Notes: generated by a model not told the origin, from the sequence alone. Counted from the first letter of the stretch, positions 19,201 through 27,521 are shown. The stretch is 64,000 nucleotides of DNA from Cytophagales bacterium Alg240-R148 (GCA_900537185.1 LS999832.1:193102-257101), one strand, 5' to 3'. Translations and numbers: made by a program.

Positions 19201-19630
19201 TGAAGAAGCAGTTTATGTAGAGTTTGATAGAATAACAGAAAGAGGGGGAGTGTTGGGAGCAATGGAAACCATGTACCAACGAGGTAAAATACAAGAAGAA
19301 AGCCTGTATTATGAAACTTTGAAACACACTGGAGAATACCCAATAATTGGAGTGAATACGTTTTTGAGCTCACAAGGCTCGCCTACCGTAACACCTTCCG
19401 AAGTGATCAGAGCAAATGAAGAGGAAAAAGAATACCAAATTAAGATGCTGGCCGAGTTGCACCAAGGCAATAAAGAAACAGCTGCTTATTGGATCAAGGA
19501 AATGAGACTTGCTGCGGTCAACAATAAGAATATATTTGAAATTTTGATGGAAGCTTGTAAATACTGTTCTCTTGGGCAAATTACCCATGCACTTTTTGAA
19601 GTGGGCGGCCAGTACAGAAGGAATATGTAA
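16256..19630 (+). CDS. icmF: Fused isobutyryl-CoA mutase with built-in GTPase chaperone
   Basis: A 1124-residue protein in the IcmF order. A B12-binding domain opens it, with the base-off motif [13 protein letters not shown] MeaB-like G domain follows with the P loop GTGGAGKSS and the base-recognition LNKFD. The large substrate-binding TIM barrel starts near residue 560. Two positions that separate mutases by substrate can be read: Phe585 in RMFAG, where methylmalonyl-CoA mutase has Tyr, and Gln773 in QAQNTCIF, where it has Arg. Both point to isobutyryl/n-butyryl-CoA interconversion. It appears to be a single-gene unit and ends in a terminator shared with the convergent LON-domain gene. Confidence 0.94.
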   Translation: MIQADPYKPKNKVRIVTAASLFDGHDAAINVMRRIIQTTGCEVIHLGHDRSVEEVVNCAIQEDAQAIAMTSYQGGHNEYFKYMKDLLNEKGAGHIKIFGGGGGVILPEEIKELMAYGITRIYSPDDGRELGLQGMINDLVQRSDYPVGDQMNGEAKSIAKKENGHIARLISAVENFPEASENVLKPVYEAAKKSTTPVLGITGTGGAGKSSLVDELVRRFLIDFEDKNIAIVSVDPSKRKTGGALLGDRIRMNAINNSRVYMRSLATRQSNLALSKHVGEALQILKAAAFDLIILETSGIGQSDTEILDFSDASLYVMTPEYGAATQLEKIDMLDFADIISLNKFDKRGALDALRDVKKQYQRNHNKWEEDVNTMPVFGTIASQFNDPGMNNLYQAIVQKINEKTGADFKSSFEISEEMSEKIFIIPPKRTRYLADIAENNRKYDERVMDQKEVAQKLYSLKKSIDTLSELGEEEDVVKVLQATYDKITLDLDPHHMKIIEGWDEKVKKYKDDIYSFQVRDKEIKIQTHSESLSHTPIPKVTMPRYEAWGDILRWSLQENVPGEFPYTAGIYPFKREGEDPTRMFAGEGGPERTNKRFHYVSKGLPAARLSTAFDSVTLYGNDPEYRPDIYGKIGNSGVSICCLDDAKKLYSGFDLCAPSTSVSMTINGPAPMLLGFFMNAAIDQQCEIYIRENGLEQEVENKIASIYKKKKTKRPSYQGELPEGNDGLGLMLLGTTGDQVLPEAVYQEIKKDTLSKVRGTVQADILKEDQAQNTCIFSTEFALRLMGDVQEHFIKENVRNFYSVSISGYHIAEAGANPISQLAFTLANGFTYVEYYLSRGMDINKFGPNLSFFFSNGVDPEYAVIGRVARKIWAKALKERYGANARAQMLKYHIQTSGRSLHAQEIDFNDIRTTLQALYAIYDNCNSLHTNAYDEAITTPTEASVRRAMAIQLIINKELGLAKNENPLQGAFIIEELTDLVEEAVYVEFDRITERGGVLGAMETMYQRGKIQEESLYYETLKHTGEYPIIGVNTFLSSQGSPTVTPSEVIRANEEEKEYQIKMLAELHQGNKETAAYWIKEMRLAAVNNKNIFEILMEACKYCSLGQITHALFEVGGQYRRNM

Positions 19631-19635
19631 ACATA

Positions 19636-19661
19636 AAAAAAGAGGCCCAGGCCTCTTTTTT
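19636..19661. terminator. Bidirectional terminator between icmF and the LON-domain gene
   Basis: AAAAAAGAGGC pairs with GCCTCTTTTTT around a 4-base loop, with A and T tails, so it can stop transcription from both sides. It lies 5 bases after the icmF stop codon. Confidence 0.8.
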
Positions 19662-19665
19662 AGTT

Positions 19666-20256
19666 TTAATTTAAGTAGAAGGTAAATTTGCTTTTAATCT
19701 CCTGGTCGATGAGGGAGTTTTTGTACTTAATGAGCCTAAGTAAGTGCGCTTGCTGTTGCTGCTTCGCTTTTAATTTAGAAAGGTTAATCTTGTCATCAGT
19801 AGAAAGATCAAGGGATTTTGCAATGTCATAAAAATTGACAGTGCCATTGTCAAAATTGTCCGGTGTTAATCGGAATTGATGGGCGTGATATGCGGTAAGA
19901 ATGGTATTGTCCACCGCGTAGTTGTCGTGGCTGGTTTCTACTACAATCTTAGCACCTGGGTATTCTTTTCCATCCATTTTGGAATAAAATTTATCCAAAG
20001 AGAAGGATTTTTTTGCTTTGATTCTAATATCAATTTCACCATTGGGGTATCTTTTGATCACCCGGTCTAATTCTACCAATGTACCCATCATATGTTGGTA
20101 AAATTTCCTTAAACAGAATATGCCAAAAGGCATGCCTGATTTAGCGACATCGTTAATCAGGTACTGCGATCTAAAATCCTTTAGATGCAATACTTTTGTT
20201 TCTCCTGGTAAAAGAAAAACGTTCATGGTTAGTAAGCCAATTTTGTCAGCTGTCAT
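19666..20256 (-). CDS. LON substrate-binding-domain protein (no protease domain)
   Basis: This 196-residue protein opens with NVFLLPGETKVLHLKDFRSQYLINDV in outline, matching the start of Lon N-terminal (LON-SB/PUA-like) domains, where a proline-glycine-glutamate turn is followed by a basic patch. The rest alternates strands and helices. It lacks the AAA+ and peptidase domains of Lon, like many stand-alone LON-domain proteins in Bacteroidota, whose role is not clear. The ATG at 20256 is the first reasonable start. Confidence 0.75.
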   Translation of the reverse strand: MTADKIGLLTMNVFLLPGETKVLHLKDFRSQYLINDVAKSGMPFGIFCLRKFYQHMMGTLVELDRVIKRYPNGEIDIRIKAKKSFSLDKFYSKMDGKEYPGAKIVVETSHDNYAVDNTILTAYHAHQFRLTPDNFDNGTVNFYDIAKSLDLSTDDKINLSKLKAKQQQQAHLLRLIKYKNSLIDQEIKSKFTFYLN

Positions 20257-20653
20257 ATGAGTATAGTCTAGAGGTTGTGCGTGCTTCCAATAGCCATACG
20301 AAAAAGAATTCCCATAGGCATAACAATGCCCTACCGGATTTTTTCCGGTCCTAATAATAAACTTAAAATGAAATGAATAACGGCCTATCTACCCTCAAAA
20401 ATCTGTGAATTGTTATCCATAAGTAATCAGATCAAGGTTGTACCTTTCTATTCGTATTTTTTGGGACTTAAATCTGTAGGTTGCTCTGTTATAACTGTCT
20501 GTTGCCTACTATTATAAAACAGATGTAAAGTCCGATTGTTTAATTTAATATAACAAAAAATGTTCAGACATCCAAAATAATCAAATGTCGTGTAGCTTAC
20601 ATTTCATTTATTAGATATGGGTGTTATCTTTGGATACAATTAAAAAGAAACCT
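20257..20653. other. Intergenic region between divergent genes
   Basis: About 400 AT-rich bases between the LON-domain gene and the OsmC-family gene. It holds a small hairpin (ACCGGA, five T, TCCGGT, around 20334-20350) and the -7 box listed separately. I see no gene and no RNA fold. Confidence 0.6.
20625..20632 (+). promoter_or_regulatory. -7 promoter element before the OsmC-family gene
   Basis: TATCTTTG fits TAnnTTTG exactly. A transcript starting about seven bases downstream begins after the in-frame GTG at 20621, so this box supports the ATG at 20654 as the true start. Confidence 0.5.
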
Positions 20654-21055
20654 ATGAAATTGATTACGGATTGGAAAACAGACGAAGTATACCAGGCTAC
20701 TAACGATAAAGGAGTTCAAGTAACCATGGACATGAGCGATGTCGAAAAAAAAGAAGGACAAAGTCCGGTGGAGTTATTGTTATCGGCCGTGTCTGGTTGT
20801 GTAGCGGTGGATGTCATCATTATGTTGAAAAAGAAAAGAAAAGAAATAAAGGACTTTAAGATTGAAGCTACTGGCGATAGAAAAGACACTTTCCCTAGAG
20901 GGTTCAAACAAATTTATTTGAAATTTATGCTGCAATCGCCCAATACCAAAGAAGAAGAGTTACACAAAGTTATACAACTGGCCATAGACAAATACTGCTC
21001 CGTGGCAGATTCTTTAACTGCACCTATTGAGGTTAGTGTGGAGATTAGTGAATAA
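20654..21055 (+). CDS. OsmC/Ohr-family protein
   Basis: A 133-residue protein of the OsmC fold. The family core is visible: G-x-x-P-V-E-L-L-L-S-A-V-S-G-C-V-A near residues 40-57, with one catalytic-type cysteine in SGCVAVD, and a second cysteine in DKYCSVADSL near residue 116. Two cysteines at these positions match OsmC/YhfA peroxidases that reduce organic hydroperoxides. The ATG at 20654 follows a promoter -7 box. A small membrane-protein gene begins 18 bases downstream and is probably co-transcribed. Confidence 0.88.
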   Translation: MKLITDWKTDEVYQATNDKGVQVTMDMSDVEKKEGQSPVELLLSAVSGCVAVDVIIMLKKKRKEIKDFKIEATGDRKDTFPRGFKQIYLKFMLQSPNTKEEELHKVIQLAIDKYCSVADSLTAPIEVSVEISE

Positions 21056-21073
21056 ATGTAAAACCAATAAAGA

Positions 21074-21478
21074 ATGAATTTTAGTGAATCGAAGGGTTTT
21101 TCAAAAAAATGGACGCTTATCAGTTACTTGGTTTTTATTGTAATTGAAATCCTATTGGGAGGCCTCATAGGCCAATTTGTAGTGGGTAAATATATGTCCA
21201 TTTCCCTTCATTTTATGTTGCAAGGTTTATTGAATCTAGTTAGTTTTTTTATTGGCGGATTTTTAATCGCAGCAATCTCGCCAAGCATCCGGATATGGGA
21301 ACCAGCAGTGGCAGCATTTTTTGCCGTCACCACGCTGTTGGTCCTGACCTTTTTTACACCGTATAGCTTCCTGCATTTCAGCTTTACAAAAATGATAATA
21401 GGAGGTGGTATTGCTTTTGTTTTGGCAATGGTAGGGGCCCAAATGGGCGAACGCATTACAGGGCGCAAAAGACGGTGA
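21074..21478 (+). CDS. Four-helix membrane protein of unknown function
   Basis: It has 134 residues with four membrane helices: around residues 14-36 (LISYLVFIVIEILLGGLIG), 45-68, 78-98 and 105-125 (MIIGGGIAFVLAMVGAQMG). A basic C-terminal tail follows. The glycine-rich small-residue helices resemble TIGR04086/YrzE-type small membrane proteins, but no firm family is named. It follows the OsmC gene by 18 bases. Confidence 0.7.
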   Translation: MNFSESKGFSKKWTLISYLVFIVIEILLGGLIGQFVVGKYMSISLHFMLQGLLNLVSFFIGGFLIAAISPSIRIWEPAVAAFFAVTTLLVLTFFTPYSFLHFSFTKMIIGGGIAFVLAMVGAQMGERITGRKRR

Positions 21479-21543
21479 GTGAGGGATTTTATATATTTAA
21501 AATATCAGAGTTACAAGTCAAATTTTTAAGCGGAAAGGGAAAT

Positions 21544-21840
21544 ATGAGAGTTGTAGTACAAATTGTTAATTCTATTTTGTCATTCATAACAACAATGTTT
21601 TTATTGTTGTTCTTGTTCTTGTTTTTTTTGTCTTTTGGAGATAACGAGCGATCTGGTGTTTTGGTAGATGTAGTTACCATAGGGTTCTTTGTTCTGAGTA
21701 TTGTAATTTCTGGATATTCAAGTTTTAAATTGTATAAATTTAAACTGACATTAAAACATCAAAGTCTATTGTTATTCGCGCAACTACTAATTTTATTGGT
21801 TTTTGTGCAGTTAATTGATGTTGTGAACTATGTTCTTTAA
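21544..21840 (+). CDS. Small hypothetical membrane protein
   Basis: It has 98 residues from the ATG at 21544; a GTG at 21475 in the same frame would add a polar stretch and overlap the previous gene. It has a very hydrophobic first helix (SFITTMFLLLFLFLFFLSF) and two further likely helices, with a short basic loop between. No family is recognised. It marks the edge of the accessory island that runs to about 24950. Confidence 0.5.
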   Translation: MRVVVQIVNSILSFITTMFLLLFLFLFFLSFGDNERSGVLVDVVTIGFFVLSIVISGYSSFKLYKFKLTLKHQSLLLFAQLLILLVFVQLIDVVNYVL

Positions 21841-21856
21841 AACATCTTCCCGTAAA

Positions 21857-21877
21857 GCCTCATACATGCAATGAGGC
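21857..21877. repeat. Hairpin after the small membrane gene
   Basis: GCCTCAT and ATGAGGC, a perfect 7-base stem with a 7-base loop, without a T run. It may be a weak terminator or the edge of inserted DNA. Confidence 0.4.
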
Positions 21878-21963
21878 GTAATCCTAGGCTATGAAAGTTG
21901 AATGCCAGTATTTGAATGCGGGTTTTAGAGGTGTATAGCATTGCTCTTCTAAAGTTATAGAGT

Positions 21964-22209
21964 ATGGCATTGCAAATGCCAAGTTTAATTGCGTTCACAT
22001 TGCGCTATGATATGGGTACTCAAATTTTCACCAAAATTGGAGCAAGCAATTCAGCTCTGTATAAAATGATGTACAAAAATGAAATGCTTAAAACTTTCAA
22101 TGGTACAGGTGGGGCTGCTAACTACGGGGAACCTAGGGGAATGACAAGGACAGAAACTAGGACAACTCAAGTACCGGGCAGTGATCACAAACCACAACCA
22201 AAGAAGTAA
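21964..22209 (+). CDS. Short hypothetical protein, possibly a gene fragment
   Basis: An 81-residue frame starting MALQMPSLIAFTL and ending in a low-complexity polar tail rich in Thr, Arg, Pro and Lys. It has no signal, no convincing membrane helix and no recognised domain. No ribosome-binding or promoter signal is seen. It may be the C-terminal remnant of a larger gene or a tip left by recombination; its reality as a gene is doubtful. Confidence 0.3.
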   Translation: MALQMPSLIAFTLRYDMGTQIFTKIGASNSALYKMMYKNEMLKTFNGTGGAANYGEPRGMTRTETRTTQVPGSDHKPQPKK

Positions 22210-22251
22210 ATGTTTATGATAAAGCATATTACAGACCTAAAAATTAATAGA

Positions 22252-22800
22252 ATGAATAATTTTAGAATCATATTAGTTATATCATTATCACTAATGACAT
22301 TTGGAAAAATGATGTCTCAAGATTTAATAGCACTTTCCCCTATTAATTATCCAAAGATTGAACGCGAGTTAGTAAATGGATACACCGTATATACCAATTA
22401 TAATATTAAGATCAGTAAGGAGAAAGAAATTTACGTTGGGGACGATTTGGTCTATAAATGTGAATTTCCAGAGTATTATGAATATTTAATTGAGTTGTAC
22501 AAAGGAGAAAGAAATTTTTTGTTGGTCAGTCCTTTGTCTAGGACAAATTACGGAGGTGTGGCAACACCATATAATATTGATAGAGGGCTACTGTTGGTAT
22601 TTGATTATGAAACTGGTAAAAAATATTATGCCAGTTTAGATAGTATTAAGAGAATCCAAATACCAGAAGCATTTAATCATGCAAAAAATCAATCTCATGC
22701 ATTTATGATAGAAAGTATTGATGTAGTAAAATCCAAGATTAAAGTATTGCAAGGTGGTGTTGAGGTTAGTGAGGTATATATAGATATGTATCAATTTTAA
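22252..22800 (+). CDS. Secreted hypothetical protein in the accessory island
   Basis: It has 182 residues from the ATG at 22252, chosen because it begins a signal peptide (MNNFRIILVISLSLMTFGKM followed by MSQ). The mature part is rich in Tyr, Glu and Lys with alternating strands; phrases such as YNIKISKEKEIYVGDD and RGLLLVFDYETGKKYY suggest a beta-rich fold. Base composition is more AT-rich than its neighbours, which hints at transfer. No family is recognised. It stands next to the fragment at 21964 and just before the GC-richer remnant. Confidence 0.55.
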   Translation: MNNFRIILVISLSLMTFGKMMSQDLIALSPINYPKIERELVNGYTVYTNYNIKISKEKEIYVGDDLVYKCEFPEYYEYLIELYKGERNFLLVSPLSRTNYGGVATPYNIDRGLLLVFDYETGKKYYASLDSIKRIQIPEAFNHAKNQSHAFMIESIDVVKSKIKVLQGGVEVSEVYIDMYQF

Positions 22801-22930
22801 TTGTGTTAAACCCGAAGACGCCACCGCCACCGATGGAGTGCAGTTCTCTTATGAGCAGATCCATTCTGGATCGGGCACTGGCCATACGCTTCTTGAGCTT
22901 CCCGAGACGTTCGCTGCTAAATCCCCGCTC

Positions 22931-22960
22931 GTCGTAGGTTAAGCGCAGCGGTCCTACGAC
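22931..22960. repeat. Inverted repeat GTCGTAGG/CCTACGAC
   Basis: Perfect 8-base arms separated by 14 bases, in GC-rich surroundings without a T run. It could be a recombination or binding site, or a hairpin at the end of a lost gene. Confidence 0.5.
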
Positions 22961-23087
22961 CTATAATGGGTTAGGGTGTCCCCACCCGGTCGTTGAGTAT
23001 GGGAGGAATTGTTGGTGATGGGAATTAGCCTTGAAGTTGATTAAGTTGTTATGTTATCGTTTCGAGCGGACGTATCTCGTAGTAGTA

Positions 23088-23109
23088 GGTCTTAGCGGAC
23101 GCTAAGACC
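23088..23109. repeat. Near-continuous palindrome GGTCTTAGCG/CGCTAAGACC
   Basis: Perfect 10-base arms around only two bases (GA). So long and compact a palindrome suggests a site for a dimeric protein or a REP-like element. It sits at the junction between the GC-rich remnant and the repeat array. Confidence 0.6.
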
Positions 23110-23334
23110 AGGCGGGGCCTCCAGAAATTGAAAACCAGCGCGCCATCTAAACCAATATTTGAAATAGAAACTCCATAGTTGAGTATTTAATCCCCATCCG
23201 ACCTCTCAATAAAAGCGTTAAAAAAATGGGACTAAGATGTAACGTTCCAGAAATCTAAACTGTTTGAGCAAGGGAAGGCTAGAGGGCAGTGCGAGTTTTT
23301 AGATTTCCACTTTGCAGCGTCCCACATGCTCGCC

Positions 23335-23353
23335 CAATTGGCACTGCCAATTG
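23335..23353. repeat. Hairpin CAATTGGC-ACT-GCCAATTG, copy 1
   Basis: Perfect 8-base inverted repeat with a 3-base loop, preceded by CGC and followed by TCG. Confidence 0.7.
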
Positions 23354-23404
23354 TCGCATTTTTAGCTTTTATTTAGCAGTCTTGGCATCCCTGCGAACCT
23401 CGCC

Positions 23405-23423
23405 CAATTGGCACCGCCAATTG
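23405..23423. repeat. Hairpin CAATTGGC-ACC-GCCAATTG, copy 2
   Basis: The same stem as at 23335 with loop ACC, again with CGC before and TCG after, in the first core copy. Confidence 0.7.
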
Positions 23424-23703
23424 TCGTGTTTCGTTTTGCTTCAAGACAAAAGGAAAAACAAGTCCCTGGGCCACCCCAGAAAAAAGGCCACCCCAAATAA
23501 AAGAAAACCCACCACCAAAAAATCGAACCAAAAAAACGAAACTAAAAGCAATGAACTTATTTTATCCGACCTCTTTTAAATGGCATTAAAAAAATAAGCC
23601 CAGGTCATTACGTTTCCGAAATTCAGATGTTTGAGCAGCGCTGGCCCTGCGCAGGGGTGCGAATTCCTGAATTTTCTCGCCTTTCGCATCCCACATGCTC
23701 GCC

Positions 23704-23722
23704 CAATTGGCACCGCCAATTG
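23704..23722. repeat. Hairpin CAATTGGC-ACC-GCCAATTG, copy 3
   Basis: Third copy, in the second, truncated core. The later cores lack it and have the CAACGAGGCTT segment in its place. Confidence 0.7.
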
Positions 23723-23740
23723 TCGTATTGAAAAACGAAA

Positions 23741-24624
23741 CAAAAAAACATTTCCAATTTAATTAGCCCTCGGCCAACCCCATGGCATCCTCTGCTCAAA
23801 AACCAGCCCCGCCTGCAACACGGCCATCTTCCCTCAAGCCGCCAGAAATTGAAAACCAACCCGCCATCTAATCCAATATTTGAAATAGAAACTCCATAGT
23901 TAAGTATTTGACCCAATATCCGACCTCTTTTAAATGGCGTTAAAAAAATAAGCCTAAGTCATAACGATTCCGAAATTCAGCTGTTTGAGTAGCGCTGGCC
24001 CTGCGCAAAGGACGAGTTCCTGAATTTCAAGATTGCAACGAGGCTTATTTTTAGCCATATAAAAGCAGTCTTGAATTTTTTGTTACTTTTCTTTTCAAGA
24101 AAAAAAGTAAGACAAGTCCCTGGGCCACCCCAGAAAAAAGGCAACACCAAATAAAAGTAAACCCACCACCAAAAAATCGAACCAAAAAAACATTTTCAAT
24201 TTAATTAGCCCTCGGCCAACCCCATGGCATCCTCTGCTCAAAAACCAGCCCCGCCTGCAACACGGCCATCTTCCCTCAAGCCGCCAGAAATTGAAAACCA
24301 ACCCGCCATCTAATCCAATATTTGAAATAGAAACTCCATAGTTAAGTATTTGACCCAATATCCGACCTCTTTTAAATGGCGTTAAAAAAATAAGCCTAAG
24401 TCATAACGATTCCGAAATTCAGCTGTTTGAGTAGCGCTGGCCCTGCGCAAAGGACGAGTTCCTGAATTTCAAGATTGCAACGAGGCTTATTTTTAGCCAT
24501 ATAAAAGCAGTCTTGAATTTTTTGTTACTTTTCTTTTCAAGAAAAAAAGTAAGACAAGTCCCTGGGCCACCCCAGAAAAAAGGCAACACCAAATAAAAGT
24601 AAACCCACCACCAAAAAATCGAAC
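23741..24624. repeat. 442-bp tandem duplication inside the repeat array
   Basis: 23741-24182 is repeated at 24183-24624. Reading both copies side by side I find one difference, C at 23754 against T at 24196. The near identity implies a recent duplication or ongoing conversion. Confidence 0.9.
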
Positions 24625-24953
24625 CAAAAAACCGAAACTAAAAGCAATGAACTTATTTTATCCGACCTCTTTTAAATGGCGTCAAGAAAATAAGCCAAAG
24701 TAATAACGTTCCAGAAATTCAGATGTTTGACCAGGGCAAGCCTTGCGCAGGGGCGGGAGTTCCTGAATTTCCACTACGCAACGAGGCTTGTTTTTAGCCA
24801 TTTCAAAGCAGTCTTGAATTTTTGGATACTTTTTTTTCAAGCAAAAAGTATCAACAAGTCCCTGGGCCACCCCAGAAAAAAGACAACGCCAAACAAAAGA
24901 AAACCCACCACCAAAAAATCGAACCAAAAAACCGAAACTAAAAACAATGAACC

Positions 24954-26186
24954 CTACACCAACTCCCCATTCAAAACCACCTCATCAATACAATCCGTTC
25001 CAAAAGCATAAGGAATAAAGTCCAAAGAAGGAATCTCATCTGTGATAATCAAATTAGCCACCTTCCCTTCGGTAATGGAACCATGGCTATCGGATAAGCC
25101 CATCGCATAAGCTGTATTGATGGTACATGCATTGAACACCTCATTTGGGGTCATGCGCATCTTAACACAAGCCAAGTTCATCATGGTGGCCATTCTGCCA
25201 CAAGGGGCACTGCCTGGGTTGTAATCCGTTGCTATGGCCAGTGGAAGCCCAGCGTTGAGCATATCTCTTGCGGGAGGATATTCTGTATTTAAAAAATAAG
25301 CAGCACCGGGTAAGGCAGTAGGCATCACCTCACTGGTACTTAAGGCATCAATCTCTTCTTGCCCCATGCATTCTAAATGGTCTACCGAAAGGGCTCCTGT
25401 TTTAACCCCAACCTGAACCCCACCCGAACGGTTCAATTGATTCGCATGGATTTTTGGAATTAAGCCATGGGCTTTGCCTGCCTCCATGATTTTTTCTGTT
25501 TCTTCTGCTGTAAAAAAGCCATCTTCACAAAAGGCATCGATGTAATTGGCAAGTTTTTGTTCGGCAACTTGTGGTATCATTTCTTTTACCACCAAATCGA
25601 TGTAGTCTTGTTTGGAACTGTATTCTTTGGGCACGGCATGGGCTCCTAAAAAGGTGGTTTTGACAGTTAAGGGTGTTTCCTGGCCAATGCGTTGGGCCAC
25701 TTTTAACATTTTCATTTCATCTTTAACCGTAAGGCCGTATCCGCTTTTGATTTCGACCGCTCCAGTGCCTTGGGAAATTATTTCCCAAGCCCGTACAATT
25801 GAGCGTTCGAACAATTCATCTTCTGAAATTTTTTGGAGTTTTTTAGCGCTGTTGAGTATACCACCTCCCTTAGCGGCAATATCGGCATAGCTGGCTCCTT
25901 TAATCTTCATTACAAACTCTTCCTCTCTGCTGGCTGCAAATACCAAATGGGTATGAGAATCGACATAAGAAGGCAAAACAAATTTGTTTTTCGCATCAAT
26001 GGTTGCTTCCACCGCTTGAGAAGGGCAGTCGGCCATTTTTCCAAAAGAATGAATGTGTTGGTCTTGGATTAATAAATAGGCATCTTTTATCATGGGCAAT
26101 ACATCCATATCAGCGCCGGATACTTTTGAAATTCCTTTGGGTCTGACTTGTGCCAAGCCTTTGATGTTCTTTATTAATGTAAACAT
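24954..26186 (-). CDS. hutI: Imidazolonepropionase
   Basis: The 410-residue enzyme of histidine breakdown opens the ring of imidazolonepropionate to formiminoglutamate. Metal ligands and family motifs are visible: HxH in DSHTHLVFAASREEEF, EIKSGYGL, HANQL, the DHLE histidine and the late aspartate in ATDYNPGSAP. The ATG at 26186 gives a standard N-terminus (MFTLIKNIKG); an upstream in-frame start would add 34 odd residues through the intergenic terminator. The rest of hut is not nearby. The repeat array reaches within 3 bases of its stop, and the last repeat hairpin (24825-24852) could act as its terminator. Confidence 0.95.
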   Translation of the reverse strand: MFTLIKNIKGLAQVRPKGISKVSGADMDVLPMIKDAYLLIQDQHIHSFGKMADCPSQAVEATIDAKNKFVLPSYVDSHTHLVFAASREEEFVMKIKGASYADIAAKGGGILNSAKKLQKISEDELFERSIVRAWEIISQGTGAVEIKSGYGLTVKDEMKMLKVAQRIGQETPLTVKTTFLGAHAVPKEYSSKQDYIDLVVKEMIPQVAEQKLANYIDAFCEDGFFTAEETEKIMEAGKAHGLIPKIHANQLNRSGGVQVGVKTGALSVDHLECMGQEEIDALSTSEVMPTALPGAAYFLNTEYPPARDMLNAGLPLAIATDYNPGSAPCGRMATMMNLACVKMRMTPNEVFNACTINTAYAMGLSDSHGSITEGKVANLIITDEIPSLDFIPYAFGTDCIDEVVLNGELV

Positions 26187-26222
26187 TGTTATCGGGTTAA
26201 TGGGTAAATGAGTAAAAGGTAT

Positions 26223-26255
26223 AAAAAAAGGAGGACCTTTGGTAAGATCCTCCTT
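26223..26255 (-). terminator. Terminator of the outer-membrane-type gene
   Basis: On the minus strand AAGGAGGA and TCCTCCTT pair around a 12-base loop and are followed by a run of seven T. It lies between the end of the gene at 26278 and the start of hutI, so the two are probably separate units. Confidence 0.75.
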
Positions 26256-26277
26256 GCAAAATAAAGTCTTTTTGGTC

Positions 26278-27375
26278 TTATTTCCCAAAGGCTTCTACTT
26301 CATATTTTAATCCGGTAGAATAAATTGGGAAGCTGAATTTTAGAGCGGCATAAAATCCTCTGTTTTTAACACCAGGACGGTAACCTATCTCACCGTTGTA
26401 TCCCCATGACAGTTCTCGATTGAACTTTCCTTCCAAGCCCAATCGGAATCCGACTTTGCTTAAATCAATAGGTTCAGTGGAATAAGTTCTGGTAATCGGG
26501 GCGCCTCCATTTAAACCATCTTCTGTATAAATGATGTCTTGTAATGTAACAGAAGGGGCAAATAGTACATCAAAATAAGCGGTAAGAATTAAGTCGTCTA
26601 CACCTGCTTGGTATTTATTATCAAAATCAACCGCAACATTTCTAATCCATGTCATCGATGCACCGGCGTAAATTCCTTTCACATCAAAATTGCCGTAAAT
26701 TAAATTTTCTTGTTCTCTTCCATCTGCATCGGTATAAGTTGGAGGCAGTGTTGCACCATTCGGATCCTTAATCTGGTCGAAGCCAACCCCTTGTTTTTCC
26801 ATTACCCTGTTGAGGTTGGTAGTAGCATCGTAAAACATACCTCCCAAACGGGCACCGTATATTTTTCTGAGTTTGCTCGGTATTTTGGCAACTCTTGGTA
26901 CTCTTGCTGCCCATTTGTCTCCTTTGTAACTCTTTCTGTACAAATACATCTTGGTCTCTGATTCTGTTTCAAAGTCTTTGATGTGGTAAGTAGCACCAAT
27001 TTGGAAGTAGTTGTAAATGTTTGGTGTGTTGTCTTGACGCCCTGTTTTTACCGCTTGGTCCCTCGATAAATCAAACGATTGGGAATAAGGCTTTCTTGCC
27101 TGAACATTAAAAGTGAACTTGTCGTCCCACATATAAGTGGCTTCCATTCCAAAACCAGCATTGATGTTGGCCGTCCAAAATTCCCCATAAATGGGTTGGA
27201 AATGGATAAACAATTTGTTCAATTCATATGGTGCATCGTATAACTCTTCGTAAGTAACAGGAGAATTGTCTGCTTTGGAACGCCGTTGTCCGTGTGACTC
27301 GCCTAGGGCGATAACTACGGAGCAAAAAAGAAATAACACAATACCTTTATTAATAAAATCTTTGTATTTCAACAT
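26278..27375 (-). CDS. Outer-membrane beta-barrel-type protein of unknown function
   Basis: This 365-residue protein has an N-terminal signal (hydrophobic GIVLFLFCSVVIALG, likely cleaved after GESHGQ). Alternating aromatic-rich strands follow, such as FTFNVQARKPYS, NYFQIGATYHI, AGASMTWIRNVAVDF and YAALKFSFPIYSTG, as expected of a porin-like barrel. It has no TonB plug and no sorting domain. The final residues are FGK, without the classical terminal Phe. Function unknown. Its 5' end faces lepA, with about 200 bases of shared upstream region. Confidence 0.7.
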   Translation of the reverse strand: MLKYKDFINKGIVLFLFCSVVIALGESHGQRRSKADNSPVTYEELYDAPYELNKLFIHFQPIYGEFWTANINAGFGMEATYMWDDKFTFNVQARKPYSQSFDLSRDQAVKTGRQDNTPNIYNYFQIGATYHIKDFETESETKMYLYRKSYKGDKWAARVPRVAKIPSKLRKIYGARLGGMFYDATTNLNRVMEKQGVGFDQIKDPNGATLPPTYTDADGREQENLIYGNFDVKGIYAGASMTWIRNVAVDFDNKYQAGVDDLILTAYFDVLFAPSVTLQDIIYTEDGLNGGAPITRTYSTEPIDLSKVGFRLGLEGKFNRELSWGYNGEIGYRPGVKNRGFYAALKFSFPIYSTGLKYEVEAFGK

Positions 27376-27521
27376 AAAAAAGAAAATTAGCTCTCCAAAT
27401 TAGTGATATATTCTAACAAAAATCAAATGGTTACCGACTAAAAAGATAATATATGTAATTTTAATGCAGAATTAATAAATTAATTGCAGTATTTATGCTT
27501 AATTAAATACGAATTATTAGC

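Larger units (their letters stand above)
22801..23117. other. GC-richer non-coding remnant with palindromes
   Basis: Base composition shifts abruptly at 22808. From there to about 22940 both strands hold short readable frames: plus strand with HSGSGTGHTLLELPETFAAK, minus strand with GFSSERLGKLKKRMASARSR. Neither has a start signal or reaches 60 residues, so this looks like a broken piece of a foreign gene. I cannot name the source. Two palindromes listed separately follow. Confidence 0.45.
23118..24951. repeat. Array of mosaic non-coding repeat elements
   Basis: At least five copies of one core, each starting CCGACCTCT, begin near 23198, 23566, 23920, 24362 and 24662. A full core runs through a TTTGAG/GGCCCTGCGCA-like segment and CAGTCTTGAATTTTT, then a hairpin with loop TTCAAG (TTACTTTT/AAAAGTAA or GATACTTTTT/AAAAAGTATC), ACAAGTCCCTGGGCCACCC and a poly-A-rich tail. 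A second module (CCAGAAATTGAAAACCA to GAGTATTT or AAGTATTT) precedes three of the cores. Copies differ by short swaps and truncations, so they look recombined rather than simply tandem. No transposase is present. The array runs to within 3 bases of the hutI stop codon. Confidence 0.8.

Noticed and set aside
23289-23579. Plus-strand 96-codon frame
   Set aside because: It runs through the hairpins and poly-A-rich tail of the first repeat core; the product is low complexity.
23335-23722. Possible CRISPR array from three CAATTGGC hairpins
   Set aside because: Spacing is irregular (70 and 299 bases), the intervening DNA is itself repeated, and no cas gene is present.
23623-24358. Two minus-strand frames with the same first 50 or so residues (23623-23916 and 24095-24358)
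   Set aside because: They are the two copies of the repeat read in one frame. They diverge where the copies are joined to different sequence, have no promoter or start signal, and are low in normal codon bias.
24682-24927. Minus-strand 81-codon frame after hutI
   Set aside because: It lies wholly inside the last repeat core and shares its tail with the frame at 24095.
22801-24951. Insertion sequence
   Set aside because: No transposase frame and no terminal inverted repeats bounding a unit; only non-autonomous repeats are supported.
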